A stretch of 64,000 nt of DNA from Mermis nigrescens (Eukaryota > Nematoda > Enoplea > Mermithida > Mermithidae): contig JAVLUZ010000273.1 of assembly GCA_036768485.1 (NCBI GenBank), positions 5,375,391-5,439,390 on the forward strand. Direction: 5' to 3'. The notes under the pieces were generated by a model. The model was not told the DNA's origin. It was given only the letters and a program-made list of their open reading frames with translations, and searched no databases. Positions 12,205 to 22,481 of the stretch are shown here, piece by piece. Numbering within the stretch: the stretch's first letter is position 1; each line of letters opens with the position of its first letter. Made by a program: the position numbers and the translations under genes.

Positions 12205-12429
12205 GTCTATTACATTTAACTTTGTGCTTTTCTTTTGAATTTAATCTGCATTAATCAGGCTACAAAGTAGTTTAAACATTTGATGCAGTGGATGCGGTTT
12301 TGGCATAAGCGAGCGTCCCACCATAGCTCGATTCATCACCTGTAGAATATTACAAAGTTTACTATTAGTTTTAACCACTTTTTAGGAAATTTAAGCCTTT
12401 CAAAAACCTCAAAATTAAATGAAACGGAC
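12205..12429. mobile_element. MITE, GTCTRTTWCATTTAA terminus family
   Basis: Inverted termini GTCTATTACATTTAA and TTAAATGAAACGGAC bound about 225 bp. The left copy is preceded by TA; the right flank reads TG, so the TA duplication is imperfect. Family members recur at 49286-49641 and 50357-50577. No coding sequence. Confidence 0.6.
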
Positions 12430-12716
12430 TGTCCTTGATCGCAGAAAATTTTTTTAAATGGCTTGTTTGTGACCACATTATTTTTTAAGGTCTGTCGTAT
12501 ATACATGCGGCCTACACTAGCGACAATGTTCAGCCGTCGCAATGAACGAGTATTTCAAATATGCACATGGTATAGAAGGTAAGGCTAGTTTGGTAAATGG
12601 ACATTATAGCTCGTTTATTCTCAGGAGGGGGTCTTCTCCACAGCCACACGTGATAACAGTGGTTTACTGCCTGCCGTCGAAATATCATATTCGTAAAACT
12701 TAAAGTGCCTATAAAG

Positions 12717-13070
12717 CCCGGTTCGTGAAGTAAAAATCGGCGATATCGCCGACATCGCCGACACTTTTTCCCGGTTCAGAAGTGCCCCGATTTTCCCGAT
12801 TTTTAGTCGGCGATATCGCCGACTTTCCCGATTTTTGTCGGCGATATCGCCGATTCTTACGACTTTCCCGATTTTGTCGGCGAATCGCCGACTTTCGTCC
12901 CGATTTTTAGTCGGCGATATCGCCGACTTTCCCGATTTTTATCGGCGATATCGCCGACTTTCCCGATTTTTGTCGGCGATGTCGCCGACTTTCCCGATTT
13001 TTGTCGGCGATGTCGCCGACTAAAATCGTAAGAATAGGAACCCATCCTATTTTTCTACGATATCGCCGAT
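12717..13070. repeat. Array of TCGGCGATATCGCCGA palindromes
   Basis: About ten copies of a 16-bp palindrome (TCGGCGATATCGCCGA or its ATGTC variant) are joined by CTTTCCCGATTTT spacers, giving a period near 36 bp in the second half. The left edge (AAGCCCGGTTCGTGAAGTAA) matches in layout the terminus of the foldback element at 1904, so this is a second copy or a half copy of that family. Confidence 0.8.
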
Positions 13071-13440
13071 TTTTGGTGCATTGAAGTATGCGCTAGGTAT
13101 GCTGTTGTCTACTTAAGCACGTAGCTGTTCATGTAGATCATCATAAAGTACATATAATATAGGTACCACCAATCTAGGTGCCTGACTACATAACAAATCC
13201 TATTGATTAACACATATTACGTACTTTTAGCTGCGAGTACGGAAAAACTATACTGCTTACTATCTTACGTCATGAATTTTAATTAGCTGAGATACTCAAC
13301 TGACTTTTCTGCACACATCTTGACACTTTGTGCTATTACATATTTGTATGTACGTACGTACCTACAAGTCCAATAGGGCCAAAATGCCAAAAATCGCATT
13401 AAACATTGAATTCCGAGGTCAATTGATTTTTAGGGGACTT
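13071..13440. other. No gene seen
   Basis: AT-rich intergenic sequence without recognised motifs, ending at a dispersed R1 repeat. Confidence 0.4.
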
Positions 13441-13444
13441 TCAG

Positions 13445-13735
13445 ATTCTGGGGGCCCAGAGCATACGTGGGCAGCACGAAAATTCTAGGGGAGTGTAAAA
13501 ATTTTTAAAAGGTCAAAAAATGGTCTTAAGAATGGTGGTAGGGCGAAAAAGCACCATTTTTCGATATTTCTCATCGAGCGCTATCCATTGGCATCAAAAA
13601 ATCGCGAAAAATGCTTAAAAGATTCGAAAATCGATTTCTAGGAGGTATTCTGGTTTTCATGTTGTATATTTTGCCTTCTGGGGGTGCATACATCCAAACC
13701 CCCACGCCCACGTGTGGCTCAGAGCCTCCAGACCA
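13445..13735 (+). repeat. Dispersed repeat R1, copy 1
   Basis: R1 is a family found repeatedly in this window. It starts near GTGGGCAGCACCGAAATTCT, passes a block like TCAAAAAATGGTCTTAAAAA, a block CACCATTTTTCGAC, a block GAGCACTATCCATTGGCATC, a block GAATTCTGGGGGTATT, and ends near CCCCCACGCCCACGTGTGG. This copy is full length in plus orientation. No protein is encoded; orientation is my choice. Confidence 0.8.
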
Positions 13736-13865
13736 TAGATGCACAGCATGGTCAATCTGGGGGGTCAGCCGGTACCTATAAGGTCGAAATTTTTCGGTTT
13801 TTAAGGCCAAAAACGACTGAAAAAGTGCTAGAAAAGTCAAGCGCCAATTCTACCACAATTCATGA

Positions 13866-14700
13866 TGTAGCAGGAGTGCTACTACACGGCTAAAAATGCC
13901 TACTTTGAAGTTTAACCCGTGACGTTGATGTTTCATTGTTTATCAATATTATTCATTACTTTGCGCGGTTGTGAGCAATAGCCCGAGTAGTCGATTAGTG
14001 CTGCGCACGCGAACCAGAGCGGAAGATCCGGGAAGCCGGTGCGGGTAAAATTTTGCTCACGTAACGGTCGGAGGCGGCGCCCCCGTTACAAATGGTGGTA
14101 TGAGTCGCCAGAGACACCGTTCTCTCGACGTTGCCTCAGCTTACAGCTCTCTCCTAGAGGGGCGGAGTGCAGCAGGAGTGCTACTACAGCGGCAAAAAAT
14201 GCCTACTGGGGGGTATTTTGACCTCTGGGGCGGGGTATGTTCATTGCTTCTCGGTGGGGTCCAATACTCCGCGCAGTAGCGCCCAGAGCCCATGTTTGGT
14301 CGATTAGTCCTACACACGCAGAGAATCAGAGCGGAAGATCCGGGAAACCGGTGCGGGTAAAATTTTGCTCACGCATGCTTGGTGGGAGGCCGGCGCCCCC
14401 GTTTACATGTTGGGGGTCCCAGAGTACGTTCTCTGGAGTTGTCTGCGCTTACGCTTTCTCCTAGAATGGGAGGAGTGTAGCAGGAGTGCTACTACATGGC
14501 TAAAAATGCCTACTTTGAAGTTTAACCCGTGACGTTGATGTTTCATTGTTTATCAATATTTATTCAATACTTTGCGCGGTTGTGAGCAAGAGCCCGAGTA
14601 GTCGATTAGTACTACACACGCGAATCAGAGCGGAAGATCCGGGAAACCGGTGCGGGTAAAATTTTGCTCACGTAACGGTGGGAGGCGGCGCCCCGTTACA
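13866..14700 (+). mobile_element. Tandem TRIM-like array: LTR-int-LTR-int-LTR
   Basis: Three direct repeats of about 225-240 bp begin TGTAGCAGGAGTGCTACTACA or a close variant and end in CCGTTACA: 13866-14090, 14168-14407 and 14476-14700. Between them are 77- and 68-bp internal segments that begin with a TGG-containing, primer-binding-like sequence and end in a purine-rich tract (AGAGGGGCGGAG; AATGGGAGGAG). This is the layout of terminal-repeat retrotransposons in miniature, with LTRs shared through recombination. There is no coding capacity. LTR2 is the most divergent, with a different middle part. Flanking 5-mers CATGA and GTTGT do not match, so the right junction with pol is not a simple insertion. 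Confidence 0.75.
14168..14407 (+). repeat. Middle LTR of the TRIM-like array
   Basis: It begins TGCAGCAGGAGTGCTACTACA and ends GTTTACA. The shared 3' half carries CGGAAGATCCGGGAAACCGG and GGGTAAAATTTTGCTCACG. Its 5' half differs from the outer LTRs, with a GGGGTATTTTG segment, so it is an older or recombinant LTR. Confidence 0.7.
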
Positions 14701-17631
14701 GTTGTCGATTATCGACGGTTAAATGACATTACTAAAACGCAAGTTTATCCTCTTCCACAATTAGACGATTATTTTGACACCTTAGGCAATGCCGCATATT
14801 TTAGCACACTCGATTTAAAATCTGGATACTGGCAAATTCCACTCGATAATAAATCTCGCGAAAAAACAGCATTTATATGTCCTGTTGGTCATTACGAATT
14901 TGAAGTTTTACCTTTTGGTTTAAAAAATGCGCCTGCAGATTTCCAAAGGCTAATGGAGCTCGTGCTCGCAGGTCTAAATTGGAAATCTTGTCTCGTTTAC
15001 ATCGATGACATAATTATTTTTTCACGTACTTTCGAAGAACATTTAAAAGATCTTGAAAATGTCTTCATTGCTCTTAAAAAGGCAAACTTACGTGTAAAGC
15101 CTGATAAATGCCATCTTGCGCATGCAGAGGTAAAATTTCTTGGCCACAGCATAAGTGCAATGGGCATCGCTCCTGATATGTCCAAAGTCGCAGATTTAAT
15201 CTCGTTTCCCGTGCCAAAAACCGTTAAATCCTTGCAGAAATTCCTTGGCTTAGTCCAATGGTTTAAGAAATTCGTTAAAGATCTTGCTAAAATCGCTAAA
15301 CCGTTATTCCATCTTCTTCGTAAAGATGTCGAATTTTGCTGGAAGGCTGAACACCAAACCGCTTTTGAGCTTCTGAAGAAAGCATTTACGTCCCCACCTA
15401 TTTTGCAATTACCAAAATTCGATGATGAGCACCAATTTATTTTAACAACTGACGCAAGTAACTATGCGTTAGGTGCTATTTTGACGCAAAAACATTTACC
15501 ATCCAAAAATCGTTTTATTCTTAGCTACGCTAGTCGCGTGCTAAATTCTGCTGAATGTAACTATGCTACTTCAGAAAAAGAAGCGTTAGCGGTAGTGTGG
15601 GCCATCAAGCATTATCGACATTATCTTTACGGTAAAAAATTTATTGTCGAAACTGATCATCAAGCATTAACCTGGTTAGTAAACGTGAAAGACCCATCGA
15701 GTCGTTTACGCCGTTGGGGTCTCAAATTACAGGAATACGAATATGATATCGTCTATGTTCCTGGTGCATATAACTGCGCAGCTGATCTTCTTTCACGACA
15801 TCCTAAATATGATCATGCAGAACGCAAATATAAAGTAGAGCGCAAAAATATCGTTAACATCGCAAATTTAGAATCGGAAGATTCTGAGTCAGATGATGAA
15901 TCGGTTCCACCTGACCGATCGCGCGATAATGCGCCTACTGCACCAATTAATCATCCAAATGCGCAAAATAATAATTCTACTGCGCAAACCGATCCTACAA
16001 ATTCGAAACCACCTACATTTCGCGAACGCTTGTTACTTACCGATGCCGAAAAAGCTGAAATGCTAACACCTGCGCGTTTACTCGCTGAGCAACGTGCAGA
16101 TGATGAATTGCATAAAATTCGCATCGCATTGAATGACTTAACAACGAAAAAATATCGTGACGAATTTTTTCTCGTAAACGATGTACTTTTTTGTCGTTTC
16201 CAACCTAAGCGTTCACCAACTGTCGTTCATCAAATAGTCATACCCAAATCTTTGCGTCGTTTTATATTAACGGAATTTCATGACTCTATTTTCGGAGCTC
16301 ATTTTTCATCGCGCAAAATCTTGCCCGCCATACAAATGCGTTATTGGTGGCCGCGCATGGAAAATGATGTGATCGCGTGGTGTCGGAATTGTGATGTGTG
16401 CTTACAACGTAAGGTCGCATTAAATTCCACATCCGTTCCGTTGCAACCAATCGAAGTATCCGCGCCCTTTGAACTCATTGCGTGCGATTGCTTGCATATG
16501 CCGCGATCCCCCTCCGGAAATGACCAAATTGTAGTTTTTATGGATTATTTTACAAAATACGTGGAAGCTTTTGCTGTTTCTGACATAAAAGCAACAACAA
16601 TTGCAAATTTATTACTAAGAGAAATTATACCACGTTATGGAGTTCCCAAGAAATTTTTGACAGATCAGGGGTCAAATTTTACATCTACCCTCATTTCGGA
16701 AGTTTGCAAACTATTAAACGTTCAGAAAATTTTTACAACCCCATATCACCCCCAGTGTGATGGGTTGGTGGAACGTTATAATCGCACCTTGATTGATTGT
16801 TTGTCTAAGCTGAGTGCGCGTTCCCAGTATGATTGGGAGCAATTTCTACCTTTCGCATTATTTGCATACCGCGCGACTCCACAATCATCGACTAATATAT
16901 CTCCTTTTGAAATGCTTTATGGTCGTGAACCAGCATTTCCTCTTGACACTTTACTTATAAATGACTTCGTAATAAATCCGAATTTACCATCTGTTGCGGA
17001 AAAATATGTCATTGATTTAAAGCTGACTTTACAAGATCTGCATGAAATCGCGTCTCAAAATTTAACTCAAGCGCGTAAGCAGCAAAAATCGCAATATGAC
17101 AAGTCCGTAACGCACACAAATTTTAATCTCTCGGATATAGTCTATCTTAATAATACCTCAGTCATTCAACCAGAAATCGGTAAACTATCACCCAAGCGTG
17201 TTGGTCCATACCGAATTATTGACTTACCTACGCCTGAAACTGCGAAAATCGCATATGTCTATAATCCTCTGATCACTCATCTCGTCCACAGGAATAGACT
17301 TTTGCCTGAACCTAAACTACCTTATTCTGATTTAATTGTGGAAAAACACGCGTATGTCCCTGGCGATTTTGTGTTGGTAAAATTACCACATCGCCCTCTT
17401 GCCCCGGCAGTTGTCATAAGTTTTGAGGATTTACCGGGCAGGGAACAAAAAGCTAAGGACTGCGCGCCTGTACGTTTATTAAATGGTTCTAAAACAGCAC
17501 ATGCCGTACCATTATCTAATGTTTTTCCTTTTGCAGACCCATGGCTGCACAAGGTACCCCAAGCAAGGAGGCATTGCTGGAGGCAGCTGGTCGCCGATGC
17601 AAATTTGAGGGGCGTGATCCCGCGTCCCTAG
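14701..17631 (+). pseudogene. 5'-truncated Ty3/Gypsy Pol: RT, RNase H, integrase
   Basis: About 975 codons, open to a stop at 17629-17631. The frame nominally begins inside the preceding LTR, but homology starts abruptly at VVDYRRLND, so protease and the first RT motifs are missing. Seen in order: YIDD catalytic box (about 14998-15009), FLGH (about 15140), RNase H TDASNYALGA (about 15450), integrase HHCC (about 16280-16410), DDE core (CDCLHMP near 16485, TDQGSNF near 16660, DGLVER near 16757), and a GPYRI box (about 17200) typical of Gypsy integrase C-termini. It is a different lineage from the pol at 7.0 kb. Its 3' end overlaps the exonuclease ORF by 91 nt. The frame is intact, so truncation is probably recent or an assembly join. 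Confidence 0.88.
17520..17536 (+). promoter_or_regulatory. Putative splice acceptor before the exonuclease ORF
   Basis: A pyrimidine run followed by CAG (TTTTTCCTTTTGCAG) ends 4 nt before the ATG at 17541. It matches the consensus 3' splice site. In Gypsy-type elements the ORF after pol is often expressed from a spliced RNA, so this site would give the exonuclease mRNA. The donor would be upstream in the missing 5' part. Not proven. Confidence 0.55.
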
Positions 17632-19301
17632 ATGAGTTTCGTTCGGCATTGACCAGTATGGCTTTGGAGCGGGGCTTGGTTGTACCAGACCCGCTGCCCC
17701 AAAATGATAATAGTCGTGTTGGCGGTCTAGAATCACTTACCGCAAAATGGATAAAGCATAAAGCAGCACATAAAATCACAAATCATAAAAAGCGTATTAA
17801 CGACCAACAACTCTGGTGGGAGAATAGGCTTGGTAGATGTCCTTTGGTAACCCCTCGCGTACCAAAGAACAGACTTCTACCCACCGTCATAATCTCCAAT
17901 GACCAGAAGTCGTTTGGCGCCATTTTGGCGTTAATTCAGCCATCAAATATGACAAATGGCACTTTATTCTTAGGCTATGACTCTGAATTTGTGAATGACA
18001 GAAAAGGCAGGCATTATAAGACCTGGGACTTGCGTTTTCAGCAACTATGTCCCACTTACCAGGACCTCCATGGCCCATTCGTACGCTACGTCCAAGTTGC
18101 GAGCGCGAACGGCCATGTGTTCTGTTGGGATCTAGCGAAGTTCCCGCAACCTCCGTTCGGGCTTCACCAGTTGCTCGAAACGCGCTTACCTAACGTGTAT
18201 ATGGTTTGTTATGACCCGACGCAAGATCGACTTGCGTATTTCCATGTTTACGGGCCAACTTTCGAGGAAATTTTGGCAATTCCGGATGCAGAAATTCGCA
18301 ATAAACTGCACTGGAAAGATCCATTCATTGCAAATTTCATTGATATTCAGCCATTGGCGAGAGCGTTTACGCGTCGTTTACGCATTAAAGCGCAGTCGCA
18401 CTCATTAAAGCGCTTGGCCGAATTCTTTTTTGACATGTATATTGATCCGAACGCGCCTGATAACTTCGGACAGGCGTGGAGCTTACCCTTGACTCGGGAC
18501 ATGCAGCATTATTTAGCGATGGACGCCCTCATAACTATCGATGTTTTTATACTGATAGAAGGGTGCACGCAAGATAATCGCATTACTGACGATAGAAAAC
18601 CCATGTCGGTTTCGTTTACAGGCGATGAACTGTATATTAAGGCTAGCGGCCCTAAAGCTAGAGTGCGCATACCGTTGTCGACTAGTAAGCCACCACAGGG
18701 ACAGTCGACCAGCGCAGCTGCTGACGCTGAAGTTGATTCGAATGGCGAAGAGTTAATCATAGCTGAGGACTTTTATTGCCCAGCTCCGCAACCGCCAGCG
18801 GCCATAGCTGCGGCCACTACCGTCGCTTCTGTAACGGATGCGATGGCTCACGTTAACGTTTTCGAAAATCCAATGTTCTATGCTCAGGAATCGCAGACCG
18901 TTGCCGACCCAGTTTCGGGCCCGGTCAATGCGCCTGACACGGAACCTAAGTCAAAACCAACTAGCTCGAGTACTCCAGCTTCTGTGTTTTTGTCGCAAAC
19001 CGATATTCCCTACGATTCGCCTATGGTTGATGTAGAACCATCGATCTCCACTGAAGATGACGATTTATCTCCCAAACGTTTAGTGATGGCGTTATCTGAC
19101 GCCGAGGCGGAAAGACAAGCTAACTTGTCGCCACCGCGTGTAACACGCGCGGCAATGGCTCGAAAAGGGGCTGTTACCGTTTCGCAACCGATTGTCTCAC
19201 AATCGCTTGCGGCGGACCAACAAGCGCCCTTGGGCATCAGTTCGCTCGCACCTTTACCGACTTCGCAGCCGGGTTGGGTAGAGCGTGATTCTGAGCCCTG
19301 A
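17541..19301 (+). CDS. DEDDy-type 3'-5' exonuclease-like ORF of an LTR retroelement
   Basis: 586 codons from the ATG at 17541. Residues about 140-345 show the RNase D/WRN-type fold signature: ExoI with D147-x-E149 (GYDSEF), ExoII D268 (FIDIQ), then SLKRLAEFF and ExoIII with Y324-x3-D328 (HYLAMDAL). All catalytic positions of a DEDDy exonuclease appear present, so the predicted activity is metal-dependent 3'-5' trimming of RNA or single-stranded DNA. The N-terminal 100 residues are basic; the C-terminal 230 are Ser/Pro/Ala-rich and probably disordered. It starts within the integrase frame, just after a splice-acceptor-like site, and ends 7 nt before the next ORF's ATG. Such ORFs in LTR elements are known from bdelloid rotifers. 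Its role in the element is unknown. Confidence 0.82.
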   Translation: MAAQGTPSKEALLEAAGRRCKFEGRDPASLDEFRSALTSMALERGLVVPDPLPQNDNSRVGGLESLTAKWIKHKAAHKITNHKKRINDQQLWWENRLGRCPLVTPRVPKNRLLPTVIISNDQKSFGAILALIQPSNMTNGTLFLGYDSEFVNDRKGRHYKTWDLRFQQLCPTYQDLHGPFVRYVQVASANGHVFCWDLAKFPQPPFGLHQLLETRLPNVYMVCYDPTQDRLAYFHVYGPTFEEILAIPDAEIRNKLHWKDPFIANFIDIQPLARAFTRRLRIKAQSHSLKRLAEFFFDMYIDPNAPDNFGQAWSLPLTRDMQHYLAMDALITIDVFILIEGCTQDNRITDDRKPMSVSFTGDELYIKASGPKARVRIPLSTSKPPQGQSTSAAADAEVDSNGEELIIAEDFYCPAPQPPAAIAAATTVASVTDAMAHVNVFENPMFYAQESQTVADPVSGPVNAPDTEPKSKPTSSSTPASVFLSQTDIPYDSPMVDVEPSISTEDDDLSPKRLVMALSDAEAERQANLSPPRVTRAAMARKGAVTVSQPIVSQSLAADQQAPLGISSLAPLPTSQPGWVERDSEP

Positions 19302-19308
19302 CGTGATC

Positions 19309-21693
19309 ATGACTGAAATTATTGGTTTTCCGCCGCAACCACAACGTACACTAGCTGCACACGAAGTACCACAAGTAGCATTATACACGCAAGTCACGTC
19401 TCAGTCCGTGCCACAAGGTACGTCGGCACCGGATACTCGTTTTACGGCTTCTATGGCCATGACGGGTGTGTCTAGTACCGTGGCAAATATTCAACCACAG
19501 GTTACGCAAAGCCAATCATCAAATATGGAAGTCGCAATACCTGCGCACATTCAAGCTATTCGCGAACGTATTTCCGCGAACGAAAGCGCTAGAGTCCAAA
19601 ATCGCTCGCGCTACGTACAGCATTTTTTCACCATGATGGAAAATCTGACGCGCGAACCACCGTGCACTATCGCGCCAGTCGTCTTGCACGAGTTACGTTC
19701 TTATTTGGGTGAGGTCGCAGGATCGCGTTTGTACGATCAGTTGGTCGAAGCTGCTCAAGTGTACTTCGATCGAGTGTACGCAATCCATTTGCAGTACGCG
19801 ACTTCGACTGACTCGCCCTCGCGTCCTTTAGTGTGGCCTACAATCGCACAGCCTGTGGCTGGTGTCGATTGTGAGCCCGCACCTTGGTTTATTAGCAAAT
19901 TGAGCGTGTTTAACCGATTATTTTATCCAGACCAATACTTCGTGCGCATACGGTTCTTTATCACAACCGGAATGATGTTGTACGAGGTTCCGCTCGAGTA
20001 TTTGGTCGTACACCCACACCTTGACGCACCGAGCGAGGTGATTGACGGCGTTGCACATCAGATTTGCCCGGACTTATATCCGCACAGGATGTCTCCAGCG
20101 CCAGATCACCTAGCGCCCATTTTAATATCGGCGCGTCAGATGGTTGACATTTTTGATACTTTCCGAGAATTTCAGTCATTATATGATTCGGAGTATCGAC
20201 ACATGACGATCTTTTCTTCAATAGACGTCATGCGCGCTACAGCGCTTTTGGAATTCTTGGATAGGAAATTCCACTTCTTTGCGTACGCCTACGGTAATCC
20301 CGGAATAGGTTGGCGCATGGTGGAGCAATTACGTCGCATGCTGCGCGTAGCATTCCTTGGTGAATCTTACACACCTTCGCCAAGTGAGGCTTTCCCGGAA
20401 TTCCCGGACTTAACGGCACGAATTGAAAGTCCTCATGTTTTACACAACATGATTTGGCAAATTCGGTTAGCAACCGACCCGCCGCTTGAAGTTCCGGCTC
20501 AATTCGATCGTTTTCGAGGTCGTCAAAAATCTGTGTTTTACCTCAAACATCGAATTCAAGGCGAATTAGAGAAAATTCGTAGAGAAAGGCGACAGGCATC
20601 CTCGCAGGACCCAAGCGGATCCGCAGCAAGCCTTGATATGCCAGAAGTCGATCTTTCCTTGGAGGCACAAATTGAAATGCGTAGAACACGCATGACGATC
20701 GAGCGACGCGATTGTGAGAATTTGGCGACGGAAATGCCACGGCGTGCGACGAAGTTACGCGCCGCCGGTTCTCTTGCTGAGTCTTCAGAAGTTTGTCATA
20801 TGTCAGAAGACGAACACAAGGCCAAATTGAATCGTTTTTACGATACTAAATCCGAGCACACTTTGCGTCGGTTAAAGAATTTGGAAAAACAACGAGTCAG
20901 AAGACTCGTTCAAGCTGAAGTTGCAGCTAAATTGAAAGCGCGTTTAGGCCAAAGAGGATCGAGGCGGCAAGACCCGCAGTCATCCCGGCAACGCTATGCA
21001 CAAACGCATCACCGTTCACAATCGCAAGCACAACCGCAAACACAAGTAAAACCACATGTACAGCAATACACAAGACCGCAGACCCAACCGCGGCAACAGC
21101 AGCAATTTACGGAATCGCGTGAGCGTTCCGAGGCGTATTCTCAGGCCGATGCTGGTCATCTGTCGCGCTCGCGACAGCAGCAGCCTTATGAATACCGCCG
21201 TCCGCCACAGTCGAACCGCGGAACTCATCGGGGCCGGTCACAATCCCGTCAACGTCAACAATGGGACCAGTCGTATCGCTCACCGTTGGAACAAAGTCAA
21301 CCAGCCACCGGGGGTTATCAGCCACAACCTCGACCCGGTCCACTTTTGCCAAAACCGTGGCCTGTTACGCAACAACAACAGCGTCCACGCGAACCTTCAC
21401 GTGAACAAACTTACGGTTTTACGCCGGAGCAATTATTCACTCCGCCGCCACCTATACCGCGTCGTTACGCGGACGACTACGAGGACGACGACGATTTTGA
21501 GGACGATGATCGACCAGTCGATCCACATCGACGCTTACGCCAACATATGTACGGGCGTAGGCAATCGCCATATCAGTATCGTGACCGTTCGAATACGCGT
21601 CGCGAACCGGAATCGGATCAAGAATATTTTCAACGTCAAAGACGTCGCGGAAAACCGCATGGCTCGAAGGCCAATTATCAGGATCGTTATTAA
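19309..21693 (+). CDS. Third ORF of the retroelement, unknown family (794 aa)
   Basis: I chose the ATG at 19309, 7 nt after the exonuclease stop; an upstream GTG at 19285 is in frame but less likely. Residues about 80-390 look globular, with many aromatic and aliphatic residues and few charges. About 395-560 is charged and helical with Arg/Glu-rich stretches suggesting a coiled coil. The last 230 residues are very rich in Gln, Arg, Pro and Ser with an Asp/Glu patch (DDYEDDDDFEDDD), as expected for a disordered nucleic-acid-binding tail. There are no zinc knuckles, no transmembrane segment and no motif I know. It could be a relocated Gag-like protein or a new accessory protein. The long open frame with high CpG and GC, unlike neighbouring DNA, argues that it is a real gene. 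Confidence 0.7.
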   Translation: MTEIIGFPPQPQRTLAAHEVPQVALYTQVTSQSVPQGTSAPDTRFTASMAMTGVSSTVANIQPQVTQSQSSNMEVAIPAHIQAIRERISANESARVQNRSRYVQHFFTMMENLTREPPCTIAPVVLHELRSYLGEVAGSRLYDQLVEAAQVYFDRVYAIHLQYATSTDSPSRPLVWPTIAQPVAGVDCEPAPWFISKLSVFNRLFYPDQYFVRIRFFITTGMMLYEVPLEYLVVHPHLDAPSEVIDGVAHQICPDLYPHRMSPAPDHLAPILISARQMVDIFDTFREFQSLYDSEYRHMTIFSSIDVMRATALLEFLDRKFHFFAYAYGNPGIGWRMVEQLRRMLRVAFLGESYTPSPSEAFPEFPDLTARIESPHVLHNMIWQIRLATDPPLEVPAQFDRFRGRQKSVFYLKHRIQGELEKIRRERRQASSQDPSGSAASLDMPEVDLSLEAQIEMRRTRMTIERRDCENLATEMPRRATKLRAAGSLAESSEVCHMSEDEHKAKLNRFYDTKSEHTLRRLKNLEKQRVRRLVQAEVAAKLKARLGQRGSRRQDPQSSRQRYAQTHHRSQSQAQPQTQVKPHVQQYTRPQTQPRQQQQFTESRERSEAYSQADAGHLSRSRQQQPYEYRRPPQSNRGTHRGRSQSRQRQQWDQSYRSPLEQSQPATGGYQPQPRPGPLLPKPWPVTQQQQRPREPSREQTYGFTPEQLFTPPPPIPRRYADDYEDDDDFEDDDRPVDPHRRLRQHMYGRRQSPYQYRDRSNTRREPESDQEYFQRQRRRGKPHGSKANYQDRY

Positions 21694-22481
21694 TTCATCA
21701 AGTTCGACGTACTGAACTTTTTGGAACTCTGCGACGGCGTCGAATTCGACCAGCAGCTTTTCGTCAATTTTTTCGTTTTTCGTCCTGATGTGGATTCCAG
21801 GACTTCACGTATCGTTTATTTCCTGTGTATTTTTTCTCTTGTCATTTTTTCTTGCTGTAAAAATTTTTCTTTGACGGTGCTCGTATTTTTCCTCGTTATC
21901 TCGCATAATTTGCCATTTTTCTCGTTTTTATCGTTACCTCGTGTTTTAACTCGTCAGTGACTTTAATTTTGCTCAGCATAATTTTGCCTTATCATTCCGT
22001 ATTTTAATTTGTCTTTTGCTCAATTAGCGGTGTTACTATTATGGTACCTTAACTCTTTAACGGACAAGGGGTTAATTTACACCCAATCTACAAATTTTTT
22101 CAATTCAAAATTTTTCTCATTACCCGGGGACTGAAGGAGGCTGATGGGACAGCGGATGAACTGTCCAAGACCGGAGTTCATCATTACTCGGGCAACAATA
22201 TAGTTATCCCTAGCGCCATTGAGAGTGTTGCTCGAGAGTTTTCCTGAGTGCGAACGAGGTCATGCGTTGACCGTTACCGGTTATCGATATTTGTTATTTT
22301 TTTGTTCTTTTTATTTTCGTTTTTCACGTTTGCTCAGGATGAGGCGTTGCGGACGCCGGAGTTGAGGCGTTGCGAACGCCAGAGAGCCGAGTTGTAGAGC
22401 GTCGCCGACGCTAGTGTTGATGGTGTACCCCCGAAAAAATTCTCCACTACGTTTCAAATTTTTTTTCTATACGTGGGGGAG
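21694..22481 (+). other. 3' untranslated region and polypurine tract of the element
   Basis: T-rich non-coding sequence follows the last ORF. Near 22330-22410 are repeats of GAGGCGTTGCGGACGCC. The segment ends in the purine tract GTGGGGGAG (22473-22481), immediately followed by TGTAACTGCG, as expected for the plus-strand primer next to a 3' LTR. Confidence 0.65.
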
